A stretch of 64,000 nucleotides of DNA, taken from contig WGLL01000011.1 of NCBI GenBank assembly GCA_016125585.1, forward strand, positions 62,001 to 126,000, given 5' to 3'. This DNA comes from Caulobacter sp. (GTDB lineage Bacteria; Pseudomonadota; Alphaproteobacteria; Caulobacterales; Caulobacteraceae). Positions 31,262 through 40,262 of this stretch are shown piece by piece. Below the pieces are notes generated by a model. That model saw only the letters and a program-made list of their open reading frames with translations. It did no database searches and was not told the origin of the DNA. Within the stretch, counting starts at the first letter, position 1. Each line of letters opens with the position of its first letter. Position numbers and translations under genes: made by a program.

Positions 31262-32068
31262 CTAATACACGTCGAAGGGGGCGGGTGCAGCCCCGATGAC
31301 CCCGGAAAGTCGCCCGGGCGCGCGGGCCAGCCGCGCGTCGTCACGCTGGAAGTAGCCGGCCAGGGTGAACAGCCTCAACCCGCCGGCCTGGGCCAGGGGC
31401 GTGGCGGCGACGCCATCGCGGCTGAGGGCGTCGATGATGGCCGGGGCGCCTTGCTCCGCATCGGTGACCCAGAGGGTGTGATCGGCGCCGGTGGGTTCGA
31501 CGGCGACGGCGGCGACGGCCAGGGCGCTGGTCGGGCCCCAGGCGGCCAGGCAGGGCAGGGTGGCGAAGACGTTCAGCGCCGGTTCGGCCAGCAACCGGCC
31601 CCACCAGGCGCTCTCGCCGCCAAGGGCGAGCACGGCGACGCCGCCGGGCAGGCGGGCGCCCGCCAGGGCGTCCTCGGGTTTGGCGGCCAGGGACAGGGGC
31701 GGGGCGTCGCCGAAGCGACGGCGGGCCATCTCGACGACATGGGCCTCGGCCTTGCCTCCCCAGGCGGTGATCCGGAAGGGCCCCTGGCGGGACAGGCTGT
31801 CGCCGATCAGCTCGCGCCAGATGCGCACGATGAGGGCCGGGGTGGCCGCCTGGCGCTCGCGGCCCAGCAGGCGGCGCATGACCTCGGCCTCGCGGCCGGG
31901 GCGCAGGCCGAAGCGGTCGCCGTCGCCGGCGGCGCGCTTGGCCGCAGCCACCGCGGCGGCCAGGGAGGCGCGCTCGTCGATCAGGCGCAGCAGTTCGCCA
32001 TCGACCTGATCGATGCGGGCCCGGACAGCGTCCAGGGTCGGCGGTGCGGAAGGAGAGTCCCGGCCCAT
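31262..32068 (-). CDS. Chorismate mutase with C-terminal prephenate-dehydratase-like region
   Basis: 268 residues. The first ~90 form an AroQ-type chorismate mutase (LDAVRARIDQVDGELLRLIDERASLAAAVAAAK, GREAEVMRRLLG, ALIVRIWRELIGDSLSRQ). The remaining ~170 resemble the periplasmic-binding-like fold of prephenate dehydratase but lack clear catalytic motifs, so this half may be degenerate or regulatory. It heads the hisC-tyrC operon; the 101-base leader to hisC holds an imperfect hairpin. Confidence 0.8.
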   Translation of the reverse strand: MGRDSPSAPPTLDAVRARIDQVDGELLRLIDERASLAAAVAAAKRAAGDGDRFGLRPGREAEVMRRLLGRERQAATPALIVRIWRELIGDSLSRQGPFRITAWGGKAEAHVVEMARRRFGDAPPLSLAAKPEDALAGARLPGGVAVLALGGESAWWGRLLAEPALNVFATLPCLAAWGPTSALAVAAVAVEPTGADHTLWVTDAEQGAPAIIDALSRDGVAATPLAQAGGLRLFTLAGYFQRDDARLARAPGRLSGVIGAAPAPFDVY

Positions 32069-32161
32069 TTGTTCCTCAAATCCAGCTATCGCGCCTAAGG
32101 CCTTGCGGGCGACGATGCAATACCCCGCATCCCGCGCAAGAAAATTGCGTCAATAGAGAGG

Positions 32162-33112
32162 TTAATAGAGCTTGGGCGACGGTCCGATCACCAGCGGGCC
32201 GAGGCGGGCCTTGCCGTCCTGCAGGCGGACGGCGCCATGCAGGCTCTGGCCCGAGCCGGTGATGTCGCCCAGGGTGGCGTCGAGCTGGCCGACCAGCCGT
32301 CCATCGGGCCCCGGACGCAGGGTCCCGGCGCGGGCCTCCAGCCGGGCCGCGCCGCCGGTGACGGCGGCCTGGCGCACCTCGATCTCGCCGCCGCCCTGGC
32401 CCCAGGCGCGGGCGGCGCTGGCCCAGTCGGACCCGTTGAAGGCGCTGGTCCGGGTCAGGGTCAGGTTGAGGTCGAAATCGACCAGCCCGCCCTCGGTGGC
32501 CCGCGCCGCCAGGCCCTGCAGGGCCATCCGCGCCCCGCCGACATGCAGCAGCACGCCGCCAAGGTCATTGGGCCCGGGGATCAGCCGAACATTCAGCTGG
32601 CGGGCGGCCGAAAGGAAATAGGGGCTGGCCCCGGCTTCCGGCGAGAAGGTCAGGTCGGCGCCTTCGATGGCGATGCGCGGCGGGCGCTTGTCGAAGTCGC
32701 TCAGGGTGGCGCGCAGAGCCTTGCCGCCGACAATCACCGCGCCGCCGTCCGGCCGGGTGAAGGTGACGCCGGCCGGCGCCACGACCACCCAGTGATCGAC
32801 GGCATAAGCATAGGCCTCGCCCTTCAGGCTCGGGGCCGTCAGGGCCCAGCCGGACGGCTCGGCGAGGCGCACGTCGTTGAGGTCGATGTCGAGGCGGAAG
32901 GGATAGCCGCCGACGCTGCGCTTGCCCCATTCGAGGCGATACCCCTTGGTGGCCAGGTCGGCGGCGGTCTGGTCCATCCGGCGCACCGCCTCGCCGCGCA
33001 GCCACATCCAGCCGAGCGACCAGGCCGCGATGACGATCAGCAGCAGGATGAAGGGAAAGGCGATGCCGGGACCACGGCGTTTGCGACCGGAAGCGGGATC
33101 GGGCAGGGTCAT
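32162..33112 (-). CDS. DUF2125 family envelope protein
   Basis: 316 residues from ATG 33112. One N-terminal membrane anchor (IAFPFILLLIVIAAWSLGWMWL), then a beta-rich DUF2125 region (EWGKRSVGGYPFRLDIDLNDV near 63, LKGEAYAYAVDHWVVVAP). Alphaproteobacterial family of unknown function, with a shape like AsmA-type proteins. Divergent from ChaC. Confidence 0.85.
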   Translation of the reverse strand: MTLPDPASGRKRRGPGIAFPFILLLIVIAAWSLGWMWLRGEAVRRMDQTAADLATKGYRLEWGKRSVGGYPFRLDIDLNDVRLAEPSGWALTAPSLKGEAYAYAVDHWVVVAPAGVTFTRPDGGAVIVGGKALRATLSDFDKRPPRIAIEGADLTFSPEAGASPYFLSAARQLNVRLIPGPNDLGGVLLHVGGARMALQGLAARATEGGLVDFDLNLTLTRTSAFNGSDWASAARAWGQGGGEIEVRQAAVTGGAARLEARAGTLRPGPDGRLVGQLDATLGDITGSGQSLHGAVRLQDGKARLGPLVIGPSPKLY

Positions 33113-33149
33113 CGGCAAAGGGCGCTCTCTACAGGTCGGCTAGGACAGT

Positions 33150-33683
33150 ATGGATCAGACGCGCGGCGAGGGCCGCTGGGTGTTCGGATATGGATCGCTC
33201 ATGTGGCGGCCCGGGTTCCCGTATGTAGACCGGAAGGCCGCGGTTCTCCACGGGCGGCGGCGCGCCTTCTGTATCTATTCGGTGCATCATCGGGGGACTT
33301 ATGAGCGGCCGGGGCTGGTGCTGGGCCTGGCGCCGGGCGGGGCGGTGCGCGGTGCGGCCTACCGGGTGGCTGAGGCCGACTGGCCGGAGACCTACGCCTA
33401 TCTGCGGGAACGCGAACAGCCGACGGAAACCTATGTCGAGGCCTGGCGCGAGGCGCGACTGGAGGGCGGCGAGCGGGTCAGCACCCTGGTCTTCCTGTCA
33501 GACAAGGACCACCCGCAATGGGCCGGGGCGCTGAGCCTGGAGCGGCAGGCCGAACTGATCAGCGGGGCTGTCGGGCTGTCGGGCCGGAACGAGGACTATC
33601 TGGCCGACCTGGTCGAGCATCTGCGCGCCGAGGGCATCCGGGATGAGGGGATGGAGCGGCTGTTGAAGTTGGTGAATGGGTGA
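33150..33683 (+). CDS. ChaC-like gamma-glutamylcyclotransferase
   Basis: 177 residues. WVFGYGSLMWRPGFPY at the N-terminus, RRRAFCIYSVHHRGTYERPGLVLGL, AYRVAEADWPETYAYLREREQ with the catalytic Glu, and LSGRNEDYLADLVEHL are hallmarks of ChaC enzymes, which split glutathione into 5-oxoproline and Cys-Gly. Confidence 0.92.
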   Translation: MDQTRGEGRWVFGYGSLMWRPGFPYVDRKAAVLHGRRRAFCIYSVHHRGTYERPGLVLGLAPGGAVRGAAYRVAEADWPETYAYLREREQPTETYVEAWREARLEGGERVSTLVFLSDKDHPQWAGALSLERQAELISGAVGLSGRNEDYLADLVEHLRAEGIRDEGMERLLKLVNG

Positions 33684-33685
33684 CT

Positions 33686-33891
33686 TCTCCCTCCCCTTTA
33701 TGGGGAGGGACAGCGCGCGAAGCGCGCAGGGTGGGGAACGGGAGGAAGCATCTGACTTCCCCACCCCTTGATCGCTGCGCGATCTCGGCCCTCCCCATAA
33801 AGGGGAGGGAGGTTCGAGCCGGTTCTTCGTCAATGACTTCCCCACCCCTTGATCGCTGCGCGATCTCGGCCCTCCCCATGAAGGAGAGGGA
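33686..33891. repeat. Intergenic repeat array, two 58-bp direct copies and one inverted partial
   Basis: Copies at 33753-33810 and 33834-33891 are nearly identical (TGACTTCCCCACCCCTTGAT, then CGCTGCGCGATCTCGG, then CCCTCCCCATAAAGGGGAG). A partial inverted version with CTCCCTCCCC and GGGGAGGGA arms lies at 33686-33733. Such palindromic units are common in Caulobacterales intergenic DNA and can end transcription of the convergent chaC and plsC. Confidence 0.8.
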
Positions 33892-33893
33892 GG

Positions 33894-34610
33894 TCAGCGG
33901 TCGTCGGCGACGAGGCGGGCGCAGGCGGTTTCGATGGAGGTTTCCAGCTGGCGCATGAACTCAGCGCGTTTCAGGCCGGGCGGGATCTGGGGCTGGAATT
34001 CGAAGACGATGGTTCCGGGGCGCATGACAAAGCCCCTGGAGACGTTCCAGTGGAGCCCGGTGTTGAGCGCCAGCGGGGTGACCGGAAGGCCGAGCTCTCG
34101 GTAGAGGGCGGCGATGCCCGGCTTGTAGTCGCCCGCCTCGCCCGGATTCTTGCGGGTGCCTTCCGGGAAGATGACCAACTGGCGATCCTCGCGCATGCGG
34201 TCCCGGGCGTCGGTGACCAGCTTGCGCAGCGCCGTCGAATGGCCCTCGCGATCGACGACGATCATCTTCGAGCGCAGGGCCCACCAGCCGAAGAAGGGGA
34301 TGGAGACCAGCTCCTTCTTCAGCACGAAACAGGCGTCCGGCAGGAAGGCGAAGCTGCCGAAGATGTCGAACATCCGCTGGTGCTTGGTGGCGATCAGGGC
34401 GGCGCCGGGCGGCAGGTGCTCAAGACCCCGAACCTCGACCCTTACCCCGCAGATTACCCGCAGCATGGCGGTGACCAGCCTGCCCCAGAGGCGCATGATC
34501 GCCATCAGCGGCTTGCGGCCGCCCAGCAGCAGGGGCGACAGCCCGACCGCCAGAAGGGCGGACACGGCGTAGAAGACGATCAGGAACAGGATCGAGCGGA
34601 GGACGGTCAA
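33894..34610 (-). CDS. plsC: 1-acylglycerol-3-phosphate acyltransferase (PlsC)
   Basis: 238 residues. N-terminal membrane helix, HX4D motif in ATKHQRMFDIF near residue 76, FGWWALRSKMIVVDREG, and VIFPEGTRKNPGE near 150. Makes phosphatidic acid. The gene overlaps the upstream DUF218 gene and ends the ftsE-ftsX operon. Confidence 0.92.
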   Translation of the reverse strand: MTVLRSILFLIVFYAVSALLAVGLSPLLLGGRKPLMAIMRLWGRLVTAMLRVICGVRVEVRGLEHLPPGAALIATKHQRMFDIFGSFAFLPDACFVLKKELVSIPFFGWWALRSKMIVVDREGHSTALRKLVTDARDRMREDRQLVIFPEGTRKNPGEAGDYKPGIAALYRELGLPVTPLALNTGLHWNVSRGFVMRPGTIVFEFQPQIPPGLKRAEFMRQLETSIETACARLVADDR

Positions 34611-35269
34611 TGGGCCTTGTCCCTGGATTTCGCTCCGGCCTGCGCGGCGTCCGCGGGCGCGGCCGCATCAGCCTTGTCGGGGGCCTTGCGGAACAGGCCG
34701 GCCACCGACTCCTGCACCAGCACCGCCAGATACTTGCAGTATTCCAGGGTCACGCGGCGGATCTGGGTCTGGTCGCGCCACCAGTGGGCGGCGTCCACCG
34801 CCTCGGTGCGGATGGGATAGGCGATGAGGGTCGCGCCGGGCATCTGGCCGCGCAGCTCCAGCATCGAGCGGGGCATGTGATAGTCGGCGGTGACGACGAT
34901 GATCTGCTGGAAGCCGTGCTTGCCGGCCCAGGCGGCGATCTCGGCGGCGTTGCCCTTGGTGTCGGCGGCCTCGAAACCGAGGTCGACGCAGCACTGGTAG
35001 ATCGGTTTCCAGGCCCCGGTGACTTCAAGCAGGTCGTCGCGGGTGACCTCGTTGTTGACCCCGGAGACCAGCAGGCGGCGGCCCTTGCCGTTCTCGAGCA
35101 GGGCGACCCCGGTCTTGAGGCGCTGGGTCGAGGCGCCGGTCAGCACCGCGACGGCGTCGGACACCGGCGGTTCGGCGGCGGGAGTCAGGGTCTGGATCCG
35201 GCCGGCGAAGGCCAGCAGGCCGACGAACCAGACCAGAATCAGGATCACGAGCAGGGACAGGCGACGCAT
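34607..35269 (-). CDS. DUF218/YdcF-family membrane protein
   Basis: 220 residues. N-terminal membrane anchor, then DAVAVLTGASTQRLKTGVALLENGKGRRLLVSG, NAAEIAAWAGKHGFQQIIVVTADYHMPRSMLELR, the DUF218 core. Family members (ElyC, SanA) act in envelope homeostasis. The Ala/Asp/Lys-rich tail is unstructured. Between ftsX and plsC. Confidence 0.9.
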   Translation of the reverse strand: MRRLSLLVILILVWFVGLLAFAGRIQTLTPAAEPPVSDAVAVLTGASTQRLKTGVALLENGKGRRLLVSGVNNEVTRDDLLEVTGAWKPIYQCCVDLGFEAADTKGNAAEIAAWAGKHGFQQIIVVTADYHMPRSMLELRGQMPGATLIAYPIRTEAVDAAHWWRDQTQIRRVTLEYCKYLAVLVQESVAGLFRKAPDKADAAAPADAAQAGAKSRDKAH

Positions 35270-35278
35270 GAGCCTGTT

Positions 35279-36175
35279 CTAACCCATTTCCCGCAAAATC
35301 GCCGCAGCCGAGAGACGGGCGGCGATGGCGGCGGTGAGGGCGGCCATCAGCGGAGCGGGCAGCAGGGCCAGGAGGTCGATCCAGGCCAGGGGCAGGACGG
35401 GGGTCAGGCCCTGGCCGCCGCCGGCCAGACGGGCCAAGGCGGCGATGGCGGCGGCCGATCCGGCGCCGAACAGGCCGGCCAGACCGGCGGCGGTGGCGAA
35501 CCGGGTCTGGAACAGCCGGGCGACAAAGCCGGTCTCGGCGCCGGACAGATGCAGCACCTCGATGACGTCGCGGTGGGCGGCGAGGCCGGCGCGGGTGGCG
35601 AAGCCGATCACCGCGGCGGCGGCGGCGACGATCAGCAGGCAGACCGACAGGGCGAACCAGCGGGCGATTCCGGCGGCGCGCTGGATGTCGGCGATCCAGA
35701 CGCTGTGGTCGTCGACCGTGGCCTGGACCCCGGCGGCCTTCAGCGCGCGGTCGAGATCGGCGGCCTTGGCGGGGGCCCTGGGGTCCAGCTCGACGGCGAC
35801 CAGTCGGGGCACGGGGAGGTCGTCGAGCAGGGCCTCGCGGCCAAGCCAGGGCTCCAGCAGGGCCTCGGCCTTTTCCTTCTCCAGGGCGCGGGCCTCGGTG
35901 ACCCCCTTGACCCCGGCCAGGGCCTCGGCGGCGCGGGCGGCGGCGGTGTCGGGGCTTTCGGCGCCGCGCGGCTGGATGACCACGGTGGCGGAATCCGACA
36001 GCTGGCTGGTCCAGCCCTGGGCGGCGCGGTTGGCGGCCAGGGCGCCGATGGCGGTCAGGCAGGCGAGGAAGCAGAGGACGGCGACGACGAAGACCAGGGC
36101 GCCGTCGCGGGCGTCGCGGCGCGGCAGCAGGGGGCCGGGGCGCCAGCGCTGGACATCGAACATCGCCTCGCTCAC
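35279..36175 (-). CDS. ftsX: Cell division protein FtsX
   Basis: 298 residues with four membrane helices, one near residue 27 and three in the C-terminal half (WFALSVCLLIVAAAAAVIGF, AAGLAGLFGAGSAAAIAAL, IDLLALLPAPLMAAL). A periplasmic domain lies between the first two. With FtsE it forms the ABC-like complex that controls peptidoglycan hydrolysis at division. Start overlaps ftsE as ATGA. Confidence 0.92.
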   Translation of the reverse strand: MSEAMFDVQRWRPGPLLPRRDARDGALVFVVAVLCFLACLTAIGALAANRAAQGWTSQLSDSATVVIQPRGAESPDTAAARAAEALAGVKGVTEARALEKEKAEALLEPWLGREALLDDLPVPRLVAVELDPRAPAKAADLDRALKAAGVQATVDDHSVWIADIQRAAGIARWFALSVCLLIVAAAAAVIGFATRAGLAAHRDVIEVLHLSGAETGFVARLFQTRFATAAGLAGLFGAGSAAAIAALARLAGGGQGLTPVLPLAWIDLLALLPAPLMAALTAAIAARLSAAAILREMG

Positions 36176-36894
36176 GGGTTCGCCCCCCGGCCGTAGTGGC
36201 GCAGGCGGCCCCCATCGAGATGCAGCACCGGCTTGCCGCTGCGGGCGACAAGGTCCTCGTCGTGGGTGGCGATCAGAACGGTGGTTCCCAGGCGGTTGAG
36301 CTCGACGAACAGGCGCAGGATGCGCAGGGCGTGGCCCTGGTCGACATTGCCGGTCGGCTCGTCGGCCAGCAGGATGTCGGGGCGGCCGACCACGGCGCGG
36401 GCGATGGCCAGCCGTTGCTTCTCACCGCCGGACAAGGTGGCGGGCAGGGCGTGCATGCGGTTGCGCAGACCGACCCAGTTCAACAGCTCGGCGACATCGC
36501 CGCGATACTTGTCCGGCTTGCCGCCGGCGATGCGCAGGGGCAGGGCGCAGTTGTCGAAGGCGGAGAGATGTTCCAGCAGGCGGAATTCCTGGAACACAAC
36601 CCCGATGCGGCGGCGCAGGAAGGGCCGGTCCGCCGGGGCGATGGCGTCGATGTCGCGGCCGAACAGCTCCACCCGGCCCCGCGAGGCCTGCTCGGCCATG
36701 TAGATCAGCTTGAGAAGACTGGACTTTCCGGCCCCCGAGGCGCCGGTGAGGAAGTGGAAGGAGCCGGGCGCCAGATCGAAGGTGACGTCCTTCAGCACCT
36801 CGGGCGAGCGGCCATAGCGCATGCCCACGCCGGCGAAGCGCAAAACGGGACCGACGGCCTCATCGACCGGAAAGGAGTCAGGGTTGGTGGACAT
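36172..36894 (-). CDS. ftsE: Cell division ATP-binding protein FtsE
   Basis: 240 residues. ABC ATPase with Walker A TGASGAGKSSLLKL, Q-loop FQEFRLLEHLSAFDN, signature LSGGEKQRLAIARAVV, Walker B ILLADEPTGNVD and H-loop ATHDEDLV. First gene of the ftsE-ftsX-DUF218-plsC operon, divergent from the DUF3426 gene 56 bases away. Confidence 0.95.
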   Translation of the reverse strand: MSTNPDSFPVDEAVGPVLRFAGVGMRYGRSPEVLKDVTFDLAPGSFHFLTGASGAGKSSLLKLIYMAEQASRGRVELFGRDIDAIAPADRPFLRRRIGVVFQEFRLLEHLSAFDNCALPLRIAGGKPDKYRGDVAELLNWVGLRNRMHALPATLSGGEKQRLAIARAVVGRPDILLADEPTGNVDQGHALRILRLFVELNRLGTTVLIATHDEDLVARSGKPVLHLDGGRLRHYGRGANP

Positions 36895-36950
36895 GAGAGC
36901 CGAAATCGGCGACCTCGTAGGAGGTTGCGGGAGCGTCCGATTCGCCAGCC

Positions 36951-37850
36951 ATGATACTGACCTGTCCTGAGTGCGCCACCCGGTATTTCGTCGGCGACGA
37001 TCAGGTCGGCGCGTCCGGCCGAACTGTCAAGTGCGCGGCCTGCGGAAACCGGTGGACGGCCCGCAATGAACCCGATCTCGAACTGTCGATCAGCGGTGAG
37101 GAAGGGGCGCTGGCGCACGAGCCCGAAGCCCTGAAACCCGAACCCGCGCCGCTGGACAAACTGCCGGGCGAAGAGCTCCCCAAGGTTTTCCGGGCCAAGG
37201 CCCAGAACGAGAAGAAGGTCCGCGAGGCGGCGACCGTCGGCGTGGTCTGGGCGGGGATGACGGCGGCCTTGCTGGTGCTGGTCGGCGGCGGGTTCGTCAT
37301 GCGCGAGAAGGTGGTGCGGATCTGGCCGCAGACCGCCTCGGTCTTTGCGGCGGTCAATGCGCCGGTCAATCTGGTCGGGCTGGAGATCGAGGACATCCGC
37401 GCCGAGCCGGCCCTGCAGGACGGCCACGCGGCCCTGTCGGTGTCAGGGGTGATCCGCAATATCCGCGCCCGCACGGTGACCGCGCCGCCGCTGCAGATCA
37501 GCCTGATCAACAAGGAAAACAAGCGGGTGATGGCCAAGATCGCCCAGGCGGCCGATCCCAGCATCCCGGCCGGCGAGACGCGCCATTTTGCCGTGGTGCT
37601 GCTGGACCCGCCCAAGACCGCCTCGACGCTGGAGGTGTCCTTCGTCACCGACAAGGGCGCGGTTCCCGGCAAGGCCCCGACCAGGGCGGCGGTCAAGGCG
37701 CCCGCCGGGACCAGCCACAGGCTGCGCGGCCCGACCGAGCCGGGGCCGGTGGCGCCGCAGGTCGAGGAGGCCCAGCCGCTGGCGGCGGACGATCCCAACG
37801 CCCTTCCGGGGGCCGCATCCGATGAGCATCCGGCGGGAGACCATCATTGA
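36951..37850 (+). CDS. Zinc-ribbon membrane protein with DUF3426 domain
   Basis: 299 residues. N-terminal zinc ribbon MILTCPECATRYFVGDDQVG...VKCAACGNRW (MJ0042 type), one membrane helix near residue 100 (AGMTAALLVLVGGGFVM), then a DUF3426 periplasmic domain (ALSVSGVIRNIRARTVTAPPLQISLINKENK). Function unknown; usually next to ftsE or the phosphoribosyltransferase in this lineage. Confidence 0.9.
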   Translation: MILTCPECATRYFVGDDQVGASGRTVKCAACGNRWTARNEPDLELSISGEEGALAHEPEALKPEPAPLDKLPGEELPKVFRAKAQNEKKVREAATVGVVWAGMTAALLVLVGGGFVMREKVVRIWPQTASVFAAVNAPVNLVGLEIEDIRAEPALQDGHAALSVSGVIRNIRARTVTAPPLQISLINKENKRVMAKIAQAADPSIPAGETRHFAVVLLDPPKTASTLEVSFVTDKGAVPGKAPTRAAVKAPAGTSHRLRGPTEPGPVAPQVEEAQPLAADDPNALPGAASDEHPAGDHH

Positions 37851-38374
37851 GCCGGACGACGCCCGAGGTGCTGGTGTCGGAAGCCGGCATCGCCGAGGCG
37901 GTCGAGGCCCTGGCCGCGAAGATCGCCCCCCGGATCGACGATGACACGGTGGTGGTCTGCCTGCTGACCGGCGGTATCTGGTTCGGCGCGGACCTGACCC
38001 GGGCCCTGGCGCGGGCCGGGCGGATGGTCCATTTCGACGCCCTGTGGCTGTCGTCCTATCGCGACGCGCGGCAGTCCTATGGCCGGTGCGAGGTGCGGGC
38101 CGACCTGCAGCGGCCGGTGGTGGGCCGCAAGACCCTGATCGTTGACGATGTGTTCGATACCGGCCTGTCACTGAGCGAGGCGGCGCGGCTGGTGCGGGAC
38201 GCGGGGGCCTCGGAGGTGCTGACCGCCGTGTTCGCCCGCAAGCCCTGGCCCGAACAGCGGGCGCTGGAGCCGGACTTCGTGGCCTGGGAGGCGCCGTCGC
38301 GGTTCCTCGTGGGCTACGGCATGGATGTGTCTGGCGGCATGCGCGGTCTGCCTTACATCGGGGCCATGGACTGA
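37847..38374 (+). CDS. Phosphoribosyltransferase (hypoxanthine phosphoribosyltransferase-like)
   Basis: 175 residues from TTG 37847, overlapping the previous stop as TTGA with GGGAGA upstream. DDTVVVCLLTGGIWFGADLTRAL, RMVHFDALWLSSYRD, and the PRPP motif KTLIVDDVFDTGLSLSEA are typical of HPRT. It salvages hypoxanthine or guanine; the base specificity is not resolved here. Confidence 0.88.
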   Translation: MSRTTPEVLVSEAGIAEAVEALAAKIAPRIDDDTVVVCLLTGGIWFGADLTRALARAGRMVHFDALWLSSYRDARQSYGRCEVRADLQRPVVGRKTLIVDDVFDTGLSLSEAARLVRDAGASEVLTAVFARKPWPEQRALEPDFVAWEAPSRFLVGYGMDVSGGMRGLPYIGAMD

Positions 38375-38455
38375 CGCCACGTCATACTTGTCGCACGGGG
38401 AAAGGGCCGACAGGCTGAAGCCGCACGGTCCGCGAGAGGCCGGCGGGAGAGCGAC

Positions 38456-39298
38456 ATGGCCTATGAAACCCTTCTCACCGAGTTGAGCGACGGCGTCCTG
38501 ACGCTGACCCTCAACCGGCCCGACCACCTCAACGCCTATACCGCCCAGATGGGCATCGATCTGGCGGACGCCTTCGTGGCGGCGGACGCGGACGATGCGG
38601 TGCGGGTCATTGTGGTGACCGGTGCGGGCCGGCATTTCTGCGCCGGGGCCGACATGGGCTCGGGCTCGGACAGTTTCGGCGGCGACGGCGACCGGCTGTT
38701 CGGGGCGCGCAAGGCGCCGGGGCCCAGGGGCGGGTTCGTCGGGGCGATTTTCGCCTGTCGCAAGCCCTCCATCGCCGCGATCAACGGGGCGGCCGTGGGG
38801 GTGGGGGCGACCATGACCCTGCCGATGGACATCCGCATCACCTCCGACAAGGGCAAGTTCGGCTTCGTCTTCGCCAGGCGTGGGCTGGCGCCGGAGGCGG
38901 GCTCGGCCTGGTTCCTGCCCCGGCTGGTGGGCCTGCCGCAGGCGCTGAGGTGGTGTTACCGGGCCGATGTCTTCGACGCGGCGGAGGCGCTGCGCGGCGG
39001 GCTGGTCAGCGAGGTGGTGGCGCCGGAAGACCTGCTGCCGAGGGCGCGGGAGATGGCCCGGGAGATCGCCGAGGAGACCTCGCCGGTGTCGATCGCCATG
39101 GTCCGCCAGCTCCTGTGGCGGTCGGCGGGCGAGCCGGACCTGTTCAAGGTTCTCAGCATCGACGGGCCGGCCAACATGGCGATGGGGGCGAGCCCGGACG
39201 TGAAGGAGGGGGTGGCGGCGTTTCTCGAGAAGCGGAAGCCGGCCTTTCCGGGGAAGGTTTCCTCCGACATGCCGCCGCAGTATCCTTGGTGGGAGTGA
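38456..39298 (+). CDS. Enoyl-CoA hydratase/isomerase (crotonase family)
   Basis: 280 residues. TLTLNRPDHLNAYTAQMG, VVTGAGRHFCAGADMGSG (first oxyanion loop) and PSIAAINGAAVGVGATMTLPMDIRI (second loop), then FARRGLAPEAGSAWFLPRLVG. An acyl-CoA hydratase of beta-oxidation type. Stands alone. Confidence 0.92.
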   Translation: MAYETLLTELSDGVLTLTLNRPDHLNAYTAQMGIDLADAFVAADADDAVRVIVVTGAGRHFCAGADMGSGSDSFGGDGDRLFGARKAPGPRGGFVGAIFACRKPSIAAINGAAVGVGATMTLPMDIRITSDKGKFGFVFARRGLAPEAGSAWFLPRLVGLPQALRWCYRADVFDAAEALRGGLVSEVVAPEDLLPRAREMAREIAEETSPVSIAMVRQLLWRSAGEPDLFKVLSIDGPANMAMGASPDVKEGVAAFLEKRKPAFPGKVSSDMPPQYPWWE

Positions 39299-39335
39299 AA
39301 GGATGTGAAATCCTCCCGGATAGAGGGAGGACGAC

Positions 39336-40034
39336 ATGTTGCGGACGGCGGGACTGCTCGGGCTGACGGTGCTGGCTCTGGCGGGGTGCGGCAAACCGAA
39401 ACGCGAGCCGCTTTCGCTCGGACCGTTGCCCGACCTCCCGGACTCAGCCAAGCGGAAACCGCCGGCGCCGCCCGCTCGGCCCGTGGCGGCGATTCCGGCG
39501 CCTCAGGCCAGAGACATCAGCAAGGCTTTCGACAAGGACGCGGTCCGGGACGGCCCCTATCCGGCCGGCAAGGATGTCGATGTGAGGATTGTCTACACAG
39601 GCCGGCCGCTGGACGACACGACCTCCAAATGCATGACCCCAGAGGACGAACTGGCGCTGGTCGTTCGCCGCAAGGGGCGGGAAGTGGATCGAAAGGTCTA
39701 TTGCTCGTCCTATGGCCGCGCGGAGCTCTCGGTGCAGAAAGATCGCCTGGGCGCTCACTACGCGATCCTGACCGTCGGCGTTGATCGCGGGACCAGCTTC
39801 ACCAAGCACTGGATGGTGGCCTATCAAGTCAAACCGAAGTTGACGCTGCGAAAGCGGGAGCTGGTGTATTTTCCATCGCCCGTGGGAACCGGTTGGGAGT
39901 ACGACACGGTCCGGATCGAGCGGCCGGCCTCCGGTGGTCTGCGGTATCACATGAAGCTCTCACTGCAGGGTGAGCCGGGCGAAGACGAACACCTGCCGCC
40001 AAAGACCAAGACGGTCGTCATCTCGCCGGGTTGA
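39336..40034 (+). CDS. Lipoprotein of unknown function
   Basis: 232 residues. Lipoprotein signal LRTAGLLGLTVLALAGCGKPKR (lipobox L-A-G-C), a Pro-rich linker and a beta-rich body (YPAGKDVDVRIVYTGRPLDDTTSKCM). No family recognised. A second Cys pair (SKCM, YCSSY) may form a disulfide. Confidence 0.6.
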   Translation: MLRTAGLLGLTVLALAGCGKPKREPLSLGPLPDLPDSAKRKPPAPPARPVAAIPAPQARDISKAFDKDAVRDGPYPAGKDVDVRIVYTGRPLDDTTSKCMTPEDELALVVRRKGREVDRKVYCSSYGRAELSVQKDRLGAHYAILTVGVDRGTSFTKHWMVAYQVKPKLTLRKRELVYFPSPVGTGWEYDTVRIERPASGGLRYHMKLSLQGEPGEDEHLPPKTKTVVISPG

Positions 40035-40153
40035 GAGCGCCGCAACGATCAAGCCAGGGCCACGGTCACCGGCCGCAGTGTAGCGGATCGCTGGGGTCCA
40101 GAGGCTTTTGCCGTTGTGAGCGCCCGGTTCGTCAGTTCGCCGTCCCTGCGAGG

Positions 40154-40181
40154 TCCCGGATCGTCCTGCGGGCGTCCGGGA
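40154..40181. repeat. REP-like palindrome in a 228-base gene-free stretch
   Basis: TCCCGGA (40154-40160) and TCCGGGA (40175-40181) are inverted around TCGTCCTGCGGGCG and followed by TGACG. This shape is common between genes in Caulobacterales. The rest of 40035-40262 shows no convincing gene. Confidence 0.45.
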
Positions 40182-40262
40182 TGACGGCGGAGGGAGGGGA
40201 GTCTGGTCGATATCCGGCGACGGTATAGAGTGTTGGGCGAGTCAGGTCAGGGTTGTGCCGTG

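Noticed and set aside
33753-33891. Two 58-bp repeats considered as a CRISPR array
   Set aside because: Only two copies with a short spacer, each internally palindromic and similar to common intergenic repeats; no cas genes.
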